A DNA stretch of 64,000 bases from Eumeta japonica (lineage: Eukaryota > Arthropoda > Insecta > Lepidoptera > Psychidae): NCBI GenBank assembly GCA_005406025.1, contig BGZK01000078.1:682001-746000 (forward strand), given 5' to 3'. This document shows, piece by piece, positions 47,186 through 59,649 of this stretch. Below the pieces are notes generated by a model. The model made no database searches. It was not told the DNA's origin and saw nothing but the letters and a program-made list of their open reading frames with translations. Within the stretch, counting starts at the first letter, position 1. Each line of letters opens with the position of its first letter. The position numbers were made by a program, and so were the translations under genes.

Positions 47186-47930
47186 GTAGATCAATGGCAA
47201 TGACGCCCAGCTCACTGATCTTTGCAATTGCAAACGAGCCCGAATTTTTTAGAGGTGCAATGTTTTATAATACAATTAAATTGATTACCTTCCAGCTCCA
47301 TTTCCAGGTACTGAAAAGTCCAGAGTACTTGCCGAGCCAAATAAAAGGAGCCCGAACACGAAAGGTCTATCTACTTAAGTTCAGAAATTCTTATGTATAC
47401 CTTTCATATCCATTTTCAGAACTTAGATATCATATAGGATCAGAGTGTTTACTAAGACAATACAAATGACCCCAAACTCGATAACGATGCATCCTTTTAT
47501 TACAGAATCCCTTTGCCCAACTTCTGGCTGCGTCTTCAGGTCCTGAATATCATGTAACACCAGACAAATCAAACGAGCGCAAAAACGACGGGTGTTTGCA
47601 CTCGTATGGATTGTTTTGTTTTGTCTATCTTGTTTAGTTCATAAGTTTCTATGACCGCCTACTGTCTCTATCATCAGACCCTGGATATCATGTAGCGATA
47701 GATTGTTTGCTAAGTCAAAATAAATGAGCCCAAATTCGAAGAGTTTGCCTTGTCGAATTTAAGAGTTCCTATGGCCACCTTCTGACTCCATCATTAGACC
47801 GACTCCATGGTACCATATTATTGCATCGTCATTGAAGATACACATGTGTACCAACATTTGAATAGAATCGAACGTCAGAAAGTAGTTTTAATTTAGCTTC
47901 CAAAATTTGACCCAAAGTAAACTTGTAAAA
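47186..47930 (+). repeat. Dispersed repeat R3 with degenerate tandem monomers
   Basis: Five diverged monomers of about 115-137 bp start near 47290, 47405, 47522, 47659 and 47780. Each carries a variant of CTGGCTCCATCATCAGRCC followed by GGATATCATGTA and later GAGCCCAAACTCGAA and GTTCCTATGGCC. The last monomer runs into GGTACCATATTATTGCATCG and AATTTGACCC. GAGTTCCTATGGCCACCTTC is a phrase I associate with widespread moth repeats. The open frame across part of it is incidental. Confidence 0.65.
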
Positions 47931-49890
47931 ATAGTATTTTTCTATCTATAAAATCTGCCACAAAAATATGTATTTTTAGATTTAAAGATTCTCTATTCTC
48001 TTGAAAATTTTGGATAATTTTTTCAAATATTTTTCGTATCTTCATATTTATATGTGCGTTGGAACAAAAAAATATATTGTTGTAGTATTACGTGGTGTCC
48101 CGCAGAAACGATACTCCTCTGGGTTTCCTAGAAGGGAAGTTTTCCACTATATTGCGAAATCTCAGCGAGTTGGCCAATATTTTTCATGTTTCCTCGTACG
48201 CGAGCGTCGGTAGCCCACATAAATCATATCGTATGAGGATAAAGTACTTGTTACGAAGAAACATGTGTACGAAGTCTTATTTATGAATCAGTTTCGGGAC
48301 TAATAATTAATGGTTTTTCGGAAAAAAATCAGTTTTGAGTGTTTCAGTTAAAATTTTCTTTAACGTCGAGGCCAGAATAAATAAACACCCTGTCGATTTA
48401 TTGCTACTCTTATAAACTAGTCGAAATATGGAATTAACACTTTGATTTACGTCGCATCAGAGTTGTGCCTGGTTAATTAAATTAATTTCTTACAGAATAA
48501 TGAACGCAACATTTATATTTTAATAAACAGCTACGGCACGCGCAAAAGGATAACCCTAGAGTGAGTCGTCTTTGATTCGATTTAGGATGGGGCAATGTAC
48601 ATGTTTGTAAATCCATTTTTCTGTTACGTGTTATTTTGCTGAATTTTAACAAAAATAAAAAGAAAGAGAAAATGTCAACTTAGTTTTTTTTTAATGACTA
48701 TTGGCATGTTATTCTAAAAAAAAACTCCGCTAGTCAGTACAGTAGACATAAGGAAGAATGTCAAAATTTATATTTTTAAAATGATCCAACAAAAAAAAAC
48801 ACTAACCCGTAAACGCGACTCGAAAGACATGACAGATAAAATAATGACAATCCGTCAGATCGCAGGTTTACGAGTTGTTTTTTTTTATCCACAGTAATAT
48901 AATGCAGCTATCAGTAATTGCGCCCCATAAATTAAAATTGTCTCTAAACCAGTTAAATACGTGAATTTACTTTACGTTGCCTATAAATTCATCTCTACAT
49001 GTAAAGGATATAACAACGAAAATTTTACATTTTTTAAAACACTAGTGATTTTTATTGGCATGTAATATTTATGTTTATAAGTTATGTAATAAATATTTTA
49101 TGGAATTTTTATTCGTGATTATCAATTTAAAGTGACGTCTTGGGAGAGATTGACGATAAAGTTACGCTGAAAAATACTATTTTAATATTGTTGATTAAAA
49201 TGTTTTGGGATTAACTTTAAAATTTTTTTCATGTTTCAAAAGGTGTGATTAGCTGTATGAAATAATATATGATTTTACAGTGTAACGGCATGATCTTCCA
49301 TAGAATAATAACTAATCTTCTATAGAAATTTCAAAGTCCAAATACGCTTTTATAAAATGACGTCCTTGGGATCTGCATAAATGTCTTACATGTTTATACA
49401 AAATATGGATCAAATCCCTTATTTATAAATTACTTGAAGGGTCTGTACTTTATCGGTGATCTCATTCAAGGTATTGTCAAGTTTATAATTAATTTATTAT
49501 TTCGTTTTTATTTCTCGTCTCATTAATAGAGCGTCAGAGAAAACAGCAAGACGTATAGCCTCATTGTGTGCCCAAGGGAGCCTGATTAAATTTCTTTTGT
49601 CCCCACTCCTTGACAAATGATGAGAAGTTAGTGCTACGCGTGTACTAGATTCGCCCATTGTAAGGAAGCTTTTGAACATGGCGAGCTTTAAGCTTTGCTC
49701 ATATTTTTGAAAGCGACGTTGTTTGCACGAATAGAGTGCCTGTATGCGATGTTGAATAGGTTGAAAATGAAAGCTTTAAGAGTGCGATCAGCTAACACGA
49801 ACAGTATGCCTATTGGGTGGTGCTTCATCAAATGTTTGTTTTAACCAACGTAGACATGCCTTCGATTCGCAAGACATTTGCTTGGTTGCA

Positions 49891-49930
49891 TTAAACATAC
49901 GAAAGCGGCATGTCGCTTTCGCATGTTTAA
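49891..49930. repeat. Foldback, 17-bp arms, 6-nt loop
   Basis: TTAAACATACGAAAGCG (49891-49907), GCATGT, CGCTTTCGCATGTTTAA (49914-49930); one mismatch. Confidence 0.95.
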
Positions 49931-50406
49931 CATGCTTCACACTTCTTAAGCCTATACTTAAATAAGTTCGGAACGTCTTAACTTTTATATGAAACCCTAG
50001 ACAAATATGTCACTCGAGAGATGTAAATGAAGCATCCGGTTTCGAGATGAGCCCCTTTTGTGAATGTTATAGTATATTTTTTGTCCGCAGCTTCGCTTGT
50101 GGAATCTAGCAGCAATTCATTATTTTTTATGGCAATTGCTTATTTTTATCATCAGTGCACACGAAAGGATCAAAATCAACACAGATTCAAGGTTAAGATC
50201 GTAAGGCCAGGACGGGGATGGGGATCGATAATGGGAGTGAAGTTGTCTCTTTAAATAATAATTTAACGGTAAAACATATGTTTTCGGTAAGAGTATGTAC
50301 TCACTTCAGTTAACTTGGTCGGAATCTATACATATATAATGAAAATAAGTTTTTTTTGTTCACCAATCACGTAAAAACTACTAAATGTATAGACATGGGA
50401 CTGTCT

Positions 50407-50439
50407 GTACGCCACTTTTCGTAGTGAAAAGTGGCGGAC
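50407..50439. repeat. Foldback, 14-bp arms, 5-nt loop
   Basis: GTACGCCACTTTTC (50407-50420), GTAGT, GAAAAGTGGCGGAC (50426-50439); one mismatch. Confidence 0.95.
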
Positions 50440-50929
50440 AAGCATGAAACCTCTTCATATGCTTCTTTATACCACGACAAGTCACTCTGCCTTCTGAAAG
50501 TCTTTCTTACGCGAACCGTAGGATCTAGAAAACAAGAAAAAATAATATATCTACTGTTTTAACCGTCCCCAACGCCGCCTTTAATGAAAGACAGTTTATA
50601 AAAATAGCTGTAATAATAACACATTAAAACTAGTTATTATTCCATATTCTATAACCTTCATAAAAGTCGTAAATACATACTCAATATTTTGATTTAAATA
50701 GAACTCACGATAATATCATAAATCTCAGAAGAAAAATACTTGTTTTTGGGTACCAAAATAAATACAATCTCCTGTACACAACAACACCGCGAGGAAAGTC
50801 GCAACATTGAGATACATGTTCGGATTTGTCGTCTGCTTCATTCTCCCCTCACTTTCCTCGTAAACATTCACGAGATATTTGTTTTGTTTCAACCGTACCC
50901 AGTCTACCCTATAGTCTGTTATTTACCTA

Positions 50930-51345
50930 ATGGTCTGTTCCGATTGCATACTAATTTTCATTACGTTCAATAAAACTTGTTTTAAGTTCAAAAAAATATA
51001 CAGACAGAGAGAAAAATAGACAGACAGACAATAAACTATCTTTTGCGCAATCACATGTTCTGAGTGTATAGAAACTTTCATAGAGATAGATCAAACTTTT
51101 TTTAAATTATAAAAGGACATACATGCAGACAAAAGACAGACAGTAGCCTACTCTATACTCACTAGATACATACCAATTTTTATTAAAATCGGTGAAACCT
51201 TCTTTAATTTATAATAGAATATATAGACAGACAAACGAACGAACAAACAAACAGTTAGCGCAATCACATGCTCTTACGGTACACCAGTTTTCAATAATAA
51301 GGCAAACTGTTCTTAAGTTGTAAAAAGACAAACATACAGACAAAC
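50930..51345 (+). repeat. Degenerate tandem array R4, left part
   Basis: About four diverged monomers (period roughly 90-113 bp). Each has a variant of GCGCAATCACATGTTCT, TAC(A/C)AATTTTCAT, AAACTTTTTTTAAATTATAA and ACAGACAGACA. Anchors lie near 50932, 51045, 51150 and 51258. The array is interrupted at 51346 and resumes after 52047. Confidence 0.65.
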
Positions 51346-52047
51346 TGTTACGGCGATTTCTCCACCGCCGCGAAAGCCCGCACTTACCCTAAGTCGCCTA
51401 GGACAACGGTTTTCTTGCGGTATGGGGACAAATGTTGGACAGGATGGATTTTCAACTTGTATATTCAGCACGAGCTTCACATATGGCTACTCTAGTACAA
51501 TTGCGACGAATGCACTTTGGTGCATTCGTCGCAAGCCATTTTGATGGCTGAAATTTATAGGCGGCGCATCCGTCTGCACATATGAACTGCATACATTACA
51601 TATAAGGGGGCATGGCTTGCACTTCGCATACTTTCCGTAGGAGCGCTACATGTGCTTGGTCCACCGATTCGCGGCTGTACCGTATAGATCACCTCGGCTC
51701 TTGGCCTCCTATTAGTTCTCCCGTCAAGTCACAATTTAGTATGAAATTCACATGTGCTTTACAATGTTCTCGTATACGAATCAGCATTTAAGTAAAACAC
51801 AATATAATAAACAAACGTCTAAAACACAATATAACGTACAAAAATATTTCAATAAATAATTCTATTGGTAATCTCTACCAAGTAATCCCTGCCCAGGTAA
51901 TAAAACACATATATATAAATTATTTAAAACACACAAAACACAAAAAAGAAAGCCTTAACTAAGTCCGTATAACAGTACTTATAAAATAACTTATTTTTGC
52001 ACATAATATCTAATTTATAGACTAAGGACGGGGCTGTCCGTAATACA
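51346..52047 (+). mobile_element. Possible solo LTR or MITE inside array R4 (702 bp)
   Basis: Begins TGTTACGGCG and ends CCGTAATACA, so it has TG...CA ends and a short terminal inverted repeat. It separates two parts of a tandem array whose monomers resume on the right. The flanking hexamers ACAAAC and AAAAAC agree at 5 of 6 bases and may be a target duplication. The first 370 bases are GC-richer than the surroundings and the rest is AT-rich. No coding sequence is present. A solo LTR of a Ty3- or BEL-type element is the simplest reading; a non-autonomous DNA element is the alternative. Confidence 0.45.
51501..51534. repeat. Perfect foldback, 14-bp arms, 6-nt loop
   Basis: TTGCGACGAATGCA (51501-51514), CTTTGG, TGCATTCGTCGCAA (51521-51534), inside the possible solo LTR. 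Confidence 0.97.
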
Positions 52048-52262
52048 AAAAACCTACCATTTGTGAAATCACATATTCTGACTGTCTACCAGTCTTCATT
52101 AATTTTGGTCAATTTTTTATAATTAGATAAAAGACCAAATAGACAGCAGCCTATCACTTGCGTAAACATATGTTCTTATTGTATACAAATTTTCATAACG
52201 ATTGGTTAAACCTTTCTTAAGTTATAAAAGGACATAACAGATAGACAGACATTTTAAAAAAA
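52048..52262 (+). repeat. Degenerate tandem array R4, right part
   Basis: Two further monomers with anchors at about 52067 (GTGAAATCACATATTCTGAC) and 52159 (GCGTAAACATATGTTCTTAT), ending in AGATAGACAGACA. It continues the array seen at 50930-51345. Confidence 0.6.
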
Positions 52263-55200
52263 ATGGTAGAATTGGGGTCAGTAGGTCACAAACCAAATGT
52301 CTATCACAAATTTCACAAAGAATTGAACGTACCTACAGCGGTTACATATTTATATAGTAGCATAGATAAATAATGTTAGGTTCTATTTGAAAGTTAACTT
52401 TCAACTTATAAACAAACAGTCAATTCGTAACTAATGTCGTACTTTAGGTATTATAGATTCAACTAATATTGAATCTAATATTTTTCGATTTAATAGAAAC
52501 GGTTTATTTAAAATTTAATAATCCGGGACACTTGGTAAATTTTAACTGATTTCCCCGGGGCTGTCCCGACACGAAAATCAATGCCTCTCATTAGTCAGAC
52601 CGCGGCGGGTCGTTTTTATCGGAATCAATTTACTGAGCTCGAATTTTATTTTACTGTTTCAAAACGCTAAATTTACTAATGTGGTGAACGTTAAATTATT
52701 TCTGTTCTGTTGTCGAATTTAAAATCGTTTAAAAAAATCTTAAAATGAGTTATTTCGCATTGGGTATATTTTAAAAAAAACCCTCAATTTATAAGTGAAG
52801 TAAATAGAACGATTGTAGTTATATGTATTTATAAAAAAAAAAAACCTTTAATCGGTAAGTGATGGAGTAAATAAAACGATTAAGGACGAAAAAGAAAAAT
52901 AAACTATAGTAAGAACGTACCTATGTCCTCAAAAAATAAAAATGTTTGAAATTGCTTATATTTTTATGTTTCGACAGTAATCAAACACCTTTCCTACAAT
53001 CATAACTTGTTTGTCTTGCTCCACACTCGTCGTCTGCCTGACATCTCCCGCGATTGCCCTGCCTCCCGCCAGCCTTTTTAAGGTTCCGAGCCAAAATAGC
53101 AAAAACGGAACTCTTATAGTTTCGTCATGTTCGTCCGTCCGTTCGTCCGTCCGTCTGTATGTCGTAGGCATTTTATTCAAAAACAACAAGACTTATGTTG
53201 ATGAAATTTATAGTATAAGTGTTTTTTTTTATAAACCGCTACTTAGTTTTGTGGTCAGATTACAAAATATAAATATTTCTAGGTGGGGAAATGCATACAA
53301 GTAACAGAAGCTGAAAAAAAAATTGTTTTTCAACTTTTTTTCTGAGAAAAATTTCCCGATCTTATTCCATTTTTTAATTTTGTTCCATCTCTCAAGATCG
53401 CTCCATATGTACCTGTTCTGATAGAAGCTTATGCGGCCAACGAAATCGGCACCTAAATTACATACAAAATAAAACGGCTGTCAGTTAATAATACGTACTT
53501 TAGTAAGAATACGTATAATCATTACTAGCCGACGTTTTAATTAATTGTAGTTCGTGCTGCGTGATCTTTCCCTTTTTTTCCTTTTTTATCTATAATTCTA
53601 TTTACAGGCAGTTAAAAATTTTATTTCACTTTTCTGGTGCATCAAAACTCTATTTCGGTGTCGATTAGTAAAATATTTATGCCTTACTATATTAAAACTA
53701 CATCATAAGTGAGAAAGAAGTGTTAATATATTTCTCCGAATTTTCTTAAATACGCCATTAATTCAGCTTTTTTCGAAAACTTATTATTATTCGCAATATG
53801 AATAATTATTTCACATCTAGAATTTGAAACAAGATATTTCATTACTTAGTAAGTAAATACCTTTTTTATCGAAATATGTACACGATTTCATACGGAATGG
53901 TGATAACAACATAATATATCTTACAATCTTCATATCTAGAAGAATCTACCGATTTTGTTCAATTTACAATTATTTTGCGCAATCAATAACAGAAATGACA
54001 ATACAGTATTATATTGTGGAGTTCAAATGCTTTGAATAATTAATTGTCCCTTTCCACACACTCAAACACACGCTCATACACACCAAGGAGGAAAGATAAG
54101 TCATTAATCATCAGCTTTTCGTTAATGATACGGTTTCGTGCGAGTAATTAATCATCATCCTTTAATTATCAACATAACAAAGTTATCTGGTTGAGATGTG
54201 TCCCATTCTGACTTCGATGCGATCCCACGTTAGTTTTGATGACGCTGTACGGAGTTTGATGCCACGTCATAAAACGTTGAGTGTAGAATAGGACATACCA
54301 GGAGACTGTACGAAGGTCAGCCCTTAACAGTCGTAACACGATGAATACACATCAGATAAAAATTTTGAAATTCGATTTAGAAATTTTCTTTCTATTAAGA
54401 TGCCTTGGCATTTTAAATTTTGTAAATAATTCAAAAATAATGTAACAATTATTGTTTAACACTTGTCTATTTTAAAATTATGACGAATTTTTAAACATTA
54501 CCTATTCTTGTGTGTGGTGTATACGCGGTTAAGTACTTCGACATGTATCTTTGCCAGGATGTAAAAATTAAATTTTGTTTATTTTACTTTTATATTCGTT
54601 GATTTATTTGTTTTTCAAGGGAAAATTACATATTGTATGCCTTAAGCGCGAGCGTAGGTATGCTTCGACTGTCGCCTGAGAATCCCGTGATAATTACGAT
54701 AACTAAAAAAAACTATTTAACTTTTGAACTTAATTTCTTTTTCAATCTCATCACTAATCGATTGGGAATAACTGTATTGAAAATTGTAGCTTCATATAGT
54801 ACCGATTAGTTGTAACTGAATTTTTTAACTCACAATTATTGGTGTTTTGATCTGTCATTTAGCTTAAATATTTGAAATGGAGATTGAAATGAATATTTTA
54901 TGTTTTTGTAATTGCCAACAGATGGCGGTAGTAATATCAAAAATAAAACAACTATTTTCGCCCAAGGATCAGCTGTAAGATTTAGTTCAACAGTTAAGCT
55001 TTAAGTCGCGCGCGCAGGGTGCCCAGGTTCAAATCTGTCCTAGAATTTATTTTTTTTATTTATTTTTAATTACTTTCAAATGTTTTAATTAATTCCAAAG
55101 TTATTTTTAATGTAATTAGTTATACGTTTATATTAACAACAATTATTGTTTAATAATTTTAATTTGTGACTTCGGGAAAGTTTTGAAGAACTTCAAAAAC

Positions 55201-56770
55201 GGATTTTTGGTGAAAAGCTCATATATTATCATTAACCTCTAATTTAAATAACATATGTATGTCACGAGTGCTTAAGGCATGTACATTCGGTTTTACCAAA
55301 TTACTTAAATCTACAATTTCTATTTACTCACAGGATGATTGTACCTCTCGTGAAAACATAGGCATAAATACGAATTGTCGTCTATTTATTTGTTTTATTT
55401 TTTAAAACAAAAACTATTTGTTTGATGAACATCTAATTTTGTACAAAAATGATTTAGCCAAAACGAAATATGGTTTTACTAATGGTATCGTTTGGTGAAC
55501 TTGTATTGAAACTGGTCTGGAAACTGGAAACGGAATCGAAAATAGTACCATCATCAAAACTGTAAACGAAACTGAACTTGGCATCGAGAGAAGGCATAAT
55601 CGAGATTGGAGTTGGGTGCGGAACCGCGAATGAAACTATGAAAATGAAACCTTCCTTATTTTATTATACATTATTGTTGAAAAACGATTCTGTTACCACT
55701 GATTGACGGACTGCCGAGCATTGCGCAGAAGCGGGCTCGTCGTTAGAACAGAGCGACGCACGTGAGCAGAATTTTGATCTAAATTACTTACTACTCGGCG
55801 GCTAATTACAGGCACTTCGGGAGCTGATATTAGAGCTGTAATTTTTGCGTTAGTATAGACAAGATTTTCGTAGTTGTATTTTAGGAAAAAACACATTTAT
55901 TTTTGTATGTTATATTGTATTTACACATTTATTATATTAGTGATTTACATTACCTACGGGCGTCGAGACTTAATTGCTTGGTAGTATTGCGGCTTCAGAG
56001 TAGAAGTGTATGATGTTAATATTGAACTGTTACGCAAAGAAGTCAAGACGATCACAGTTAGCTGGTCTCGGTAAACGGGAAGACGACATGTCAGTGGAAG
56101 AAGCTACATCCTCATCCCAACAAATACGATATCTTGTCTCAAAATTACAGATAAGCCAAGACCTTATATATTTTTGGTGGCATACGACTAAGGTTAAGGA
56201 TTACTCCACGATCAAAATGGATTGCTTAGGGCATTTTTTTAGTCTTGTTTATTTTAAAGAAATGTATTTAGATGTTTTTTTTCATTTCTGTAGGGTTGAG
56301 TTAGACGGGTTTTGCAAATGTATCAAATTTTGATGAAACCGATCAAGCACGTGGTACTTTTACTTCTTCTTCAGCACATTAATGTCTTCAATGAACTCCG
56401 CTGTTAGTGGTGTATTATAGTGGTATTCACTTGATATCTAACGGCTTCTTATACACTTAGATGTTTAAAGAAAACAAGTTTCACAAATAAAAACTTTGCT
56501 ATTACGATTTTATTGGGGTAATTCCCGAGGACTTGAATCCTGTAAAATATGACGTACACAGTTTTGTACATACATAGTCTTCAGTTCTGATAAATCATAT
56601 ATTATGGTTACATGATTCAAAAGAGTTAAACGATGGATATTGCAGTATTCAGAAAACTTGTTAGACGAAAAGTCATAATCTACTTGCCTGAGTTACAATG
56701 GTACAGTTAACTCACTTTGTTGATAAACTAGAGTTGTAGAGCTGTTAATATTTCCAAAAAACATTTTACA
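52263..56770. other. Intergenic stretch with an R1 fragment
   Basis: No gene recognised. R1 copy 3 lies at 53073-53335. A block at about 55500-55640 is rich in GAAACTG/GGAATCG-like purine repeats. A tRNA-promoter-like phrase (CCCAGGTTCAAATCTGTCCT near 55021-55040) is noted but not supported as an RNA gene. Confidence 0.45.
53073..53335 (+). repeat. Dispersed repeat family R1, copy 3 (truncated)
   Basis: CTTTTTAAGGTTCCGAGCCA, then CTTATAGTTTCGTCATG, GTCCGTCCGTTCGTCCGTCC and CTACTTAGTTTTGTGG run parallel to copies 1 and 2. Similarity ends near the AGAAGCTGAAAAA position, so the right two thirds of the family is absent. Confidence 0.8.
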
Positions 56771-56778
56771 ATTTTTTT

Positions 56779-56850
56779 TCAGACGAAAGGGGTCTAATTG
56801 AAGTTGACGGAAGATTGTCAATCGTGGACTTAAGAAAAAATATCAACTAA
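56779..56850 (+). pseudogene. Possible LTR-retrotransposon polyprotein scrap
   Basis: One frame reads SDERGLIEVDGRLSIVDLRK and then stops at about 56850. It resembles the DExGLIRVGGRL segment ahead of the integrase zinc region in BEL/Pao-type (and some Ty3-type) polyproteins. Only about 23 residues are readable and no neighbouring integrase or RNase H motif was found, so this is tentative. Confidence 0.35.
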
Positions 56851-56961
56851 TACCTTCCGTTTCTCCTCTTTGGAACAAATTGTTTTGGACGGCTTAAAGT
56901 CTGCTAAAACGTATCCAGAGCTGGTGATTGACGCAAAAAAGCTCATCTTTACAAAAAAATT

Positions 56962-57030
56962 CCAAAATTTTGATTTTTTGAACTCCATACTTTTGATTTT
57001 TTAAGCTCCATAATTTTGTTTTTTTTTTGC
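56962..57030. repeat. Short degenerate tandem repeat
   Basis: Three diverged units of about 24-26 bp built on CCAWAATTTTGATTTTTTGAACT, for example CCATACTTTTGATTTTTTAA and CCATAATTTTGTTTTTTT. Confidence 0.7.
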
Positions 57031-59649
57031 AGAATTGGAGTAGTTTAGAATTTGCCTTCACCAAATAAGTAAAAGTTATTAGTTAATATTTTTTATACCA
57101 TTTTCAAAAGGTTAACGAGGATAAAAGCCACAGGAGAATATTGAGTGGTCATCACTGCATGTAGACACTTGTAACTCCCGAGAAGTCAGCAGTGCATTCC
57201 CGATCTCTTGAATAGGAATAGATTATTTGATGGAGGGCGGAATGTGGATAAAAAGCGGATGTTGGGTGAAGAAGAGTGCAAAGGGTTAAATAAACTTTTA
57301 CTCACAGGTCAAATACAAAAACGGAACCTGTTACTAGTTACTACATAAATGTGTTCTAGAAGAGTGTGGTACCTCACCCCAAGAGTCAACCCACTTGATA
57401 CTGTTGAGTTCAAGTTGAATATAGCATGACTCAACCACATAAACGTTGATAAGTGAAATGATTAATTAGTCATTATCATCTGAAAAACTCAAATGGTGGC
57501 GCTAATTCTTTACTAGAGATTCATCAGCAAAGTTTTGGATGGTTTCAGCACATAATGTGGTGCACGTCTCCTCTTTCAATAATTTCGTGTTGGTCAAAAT
57601 CTTATTTATCTCAGATTATTTTGGGAAAATTAACTGTAACCGGCTCTTTACCCATTAACTTGCGCATATAGACTTTGTAAGTGCTGTCTATATTAAATCT
57701 CATAACTTACGGAATCCAAAAATATTAAAGGCGAATTACTTACATTAATTCGTTTCGAATGTCGAAAAACTACATAAGTCTTGACAATTGATTGCAGAAT
57801 ATATATACGTACTTACAAAAGAAGCAACCTGTCTAACAAACTTTCAAAACTGGGCATAATCTAGATTTTTAATCTAAAATTTCTCCTCGTTGGAACAAAT
57901 TGTTTGTTGGAACAAGTTGGAACAAGAAGAAGGCTGTGATAGACATACGAATATGAAAGCCACTCCACAATCTTTCAGCCGCTCAGTTTGCGATGTCGCA
58001 CGCGGCACATTCGGCTAATACATATTTAATATCGCTCCGGGAGACAGTTTTCAGAGTTTCAGAATTATTTGAAAACAACAAAAAAGCACATTGCCCCTTT
58101 GCGCATTCCGTTTAGATTATTTTCGCTTTCCAGGGAAATTTAACTTCATTCAAATCGAGTTTAAGTACACGCATCCATTTGCGTTCTGATCCTCTTTAAA
58201 TACAGTTAAAGAGACGACGTGCGCGCATGGGTGGTTGGATAAATTTGGTTAAGCCGAAATTTCATTACGTATTACGAAAATATTTGTCGTGTTTAGGATT
58301 CGCTGTAATGTGGAATTTCTCGTGACAGCAATGTAAATGGGCGTATGTAAAAATGAAAATTTTATTGTCTTCAAATTTGCTTAGGTGCAAAATTAGATCT
58401 ATCCAAAATAACCCATATAATCAATATATGCTTAGTTTTTTTACAATTAAGCCTTTATTACTTCTGTAAGTACGTTTCGAATTGCTTGTTTATGTATAGT
58501 GGTTTTCTGGGCATTGTTTCGTCAAGTAAGGAATGTTATATTACTTGAACACTTACAAATAAAAAAAGCCAAGGTGGGAATTTGACTTCCTCTTCCGGGG
58601 TTCCGTGCCAACACTTGAAACGAAAATGAAATTTAAGTTTAATTCAAACACGTATCACACATTTATGAAGCTCTCCAATAAGTAGAGAGCTTTATAAAAG
58701 GGAAATTAATGAGGGATACAAGCGCAAAATTAATGGCATGGTAATTTAATAAATCGCAACATTTATGATTTGCTAAATTATTTAATTATGATTAAAAATG
58801 CATTTATTTATTATGATTTTTTTACAATTTTACAATTTTTACAATTATAATTAGAAATGTATTAAATTTTTTTTCTCTGTCTGAGAAAAAGAATAGATTT
58901 TTTAAAATGTTTTAATGCTTTTTAAAGATATATTAAGCAATATATATTTTCAAGACTTAATTTTATGTAACTCTATTTTTTTTCATTATTTCACCACAAT
59001 ATTTTACGGTGATTCACGTAAAACATCTAGTTTTTATTATCATTAAATTTCGAAGATAAGATGGCGTTGTTGTGAGGGTGCGGCGTAAAGGTGGGCAAAG
59101 AGACGGACGGACGGAACCATAAGACTTTCTTTTTTCATTACGGAGTTCTAATGAACTGTTGATCTATTTTCCTCATTAATGTAATATCGTTTTGCAAAGG
59201 AGGCACGTCACCGCCCACTAGCACTGACCGCGGGCGCCAATATTGGACGACTCTTAATGCGATAGCATTTTCAGAGTGCTTTACGGTCGAAAAATTTTTT
59301 CACTTGTCAGCAAATAGTTCTATCTCTGCACTATTGCGAGTATACGAAAATGAAAAAAAAATGCATACCATTGCACAGATAATTTAGTTCATTTCAAAAA
59401 ATGAAATAATCTAATAAAAAAAAATATCACTTCAAAATTGTTTAGTTAATCGATCGCATCAATAAGTTCTACAAAATTTAATAACACGATCGCTTGTGAA
59501 AAAATCCATTCATTCATTTTTTTTTTGTTACCTTTGGGATTACATGATGTAGTTTCCTATTGAAATTAGCTACCAAATCCGGTGACGTCAAATTAGTAAT
59601 ATAATATAATAATAGACATAATGCGAGAGTGGGCATTCTTACTAGCAGA
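57031..59649. other. Intergenic stretch, no gene recognised
   Basis: Mostly AT-rich. A block at 57140-57210 loosely resembles the repeat at 63365-63490. GTTGGAACAA is repeated two to three times at 57888-57925, and a related phrase CTTTGGAACAAATTGTTTTG occurs near 56868. An inverted scrap of R1 may lie at 59090-59150 (GACGGACGGACGGAACCATA). Confidence 0.45.

Larger units (their letters stand above)
47931..50900. other. Intergenic stretch with two foldbacks
   Basis: No gene recognised. It contains the foldbacks at 49891-49930 and 50407-50439, a 14-bp palindrome AAAACATATGTTTT near 50270-50283, and a short purine-rich tract (GGCCAGGACGGGGATGGGGA, about 50205-50224). Confidence 0.5.

Noticed and set aside
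47194..47469. 91-codon open frame
   Set aside because: It lies within the degenerate monomers of repeat R3 and does not persist across monomers.
50930..52262. CRISPR-like array
   Set aside because: Monomers are long, contiguous and highly diverged, with no short exact repeats separated by unique spacers, and the genome is an insect one.
54985..55045. tRNA-derived SINE suggested by CCCAGGTTCAAATCTGTCCT
   Set aside because: The B-box-like phrase is present, but no convincing A box, acceptor stem or second copy was found.
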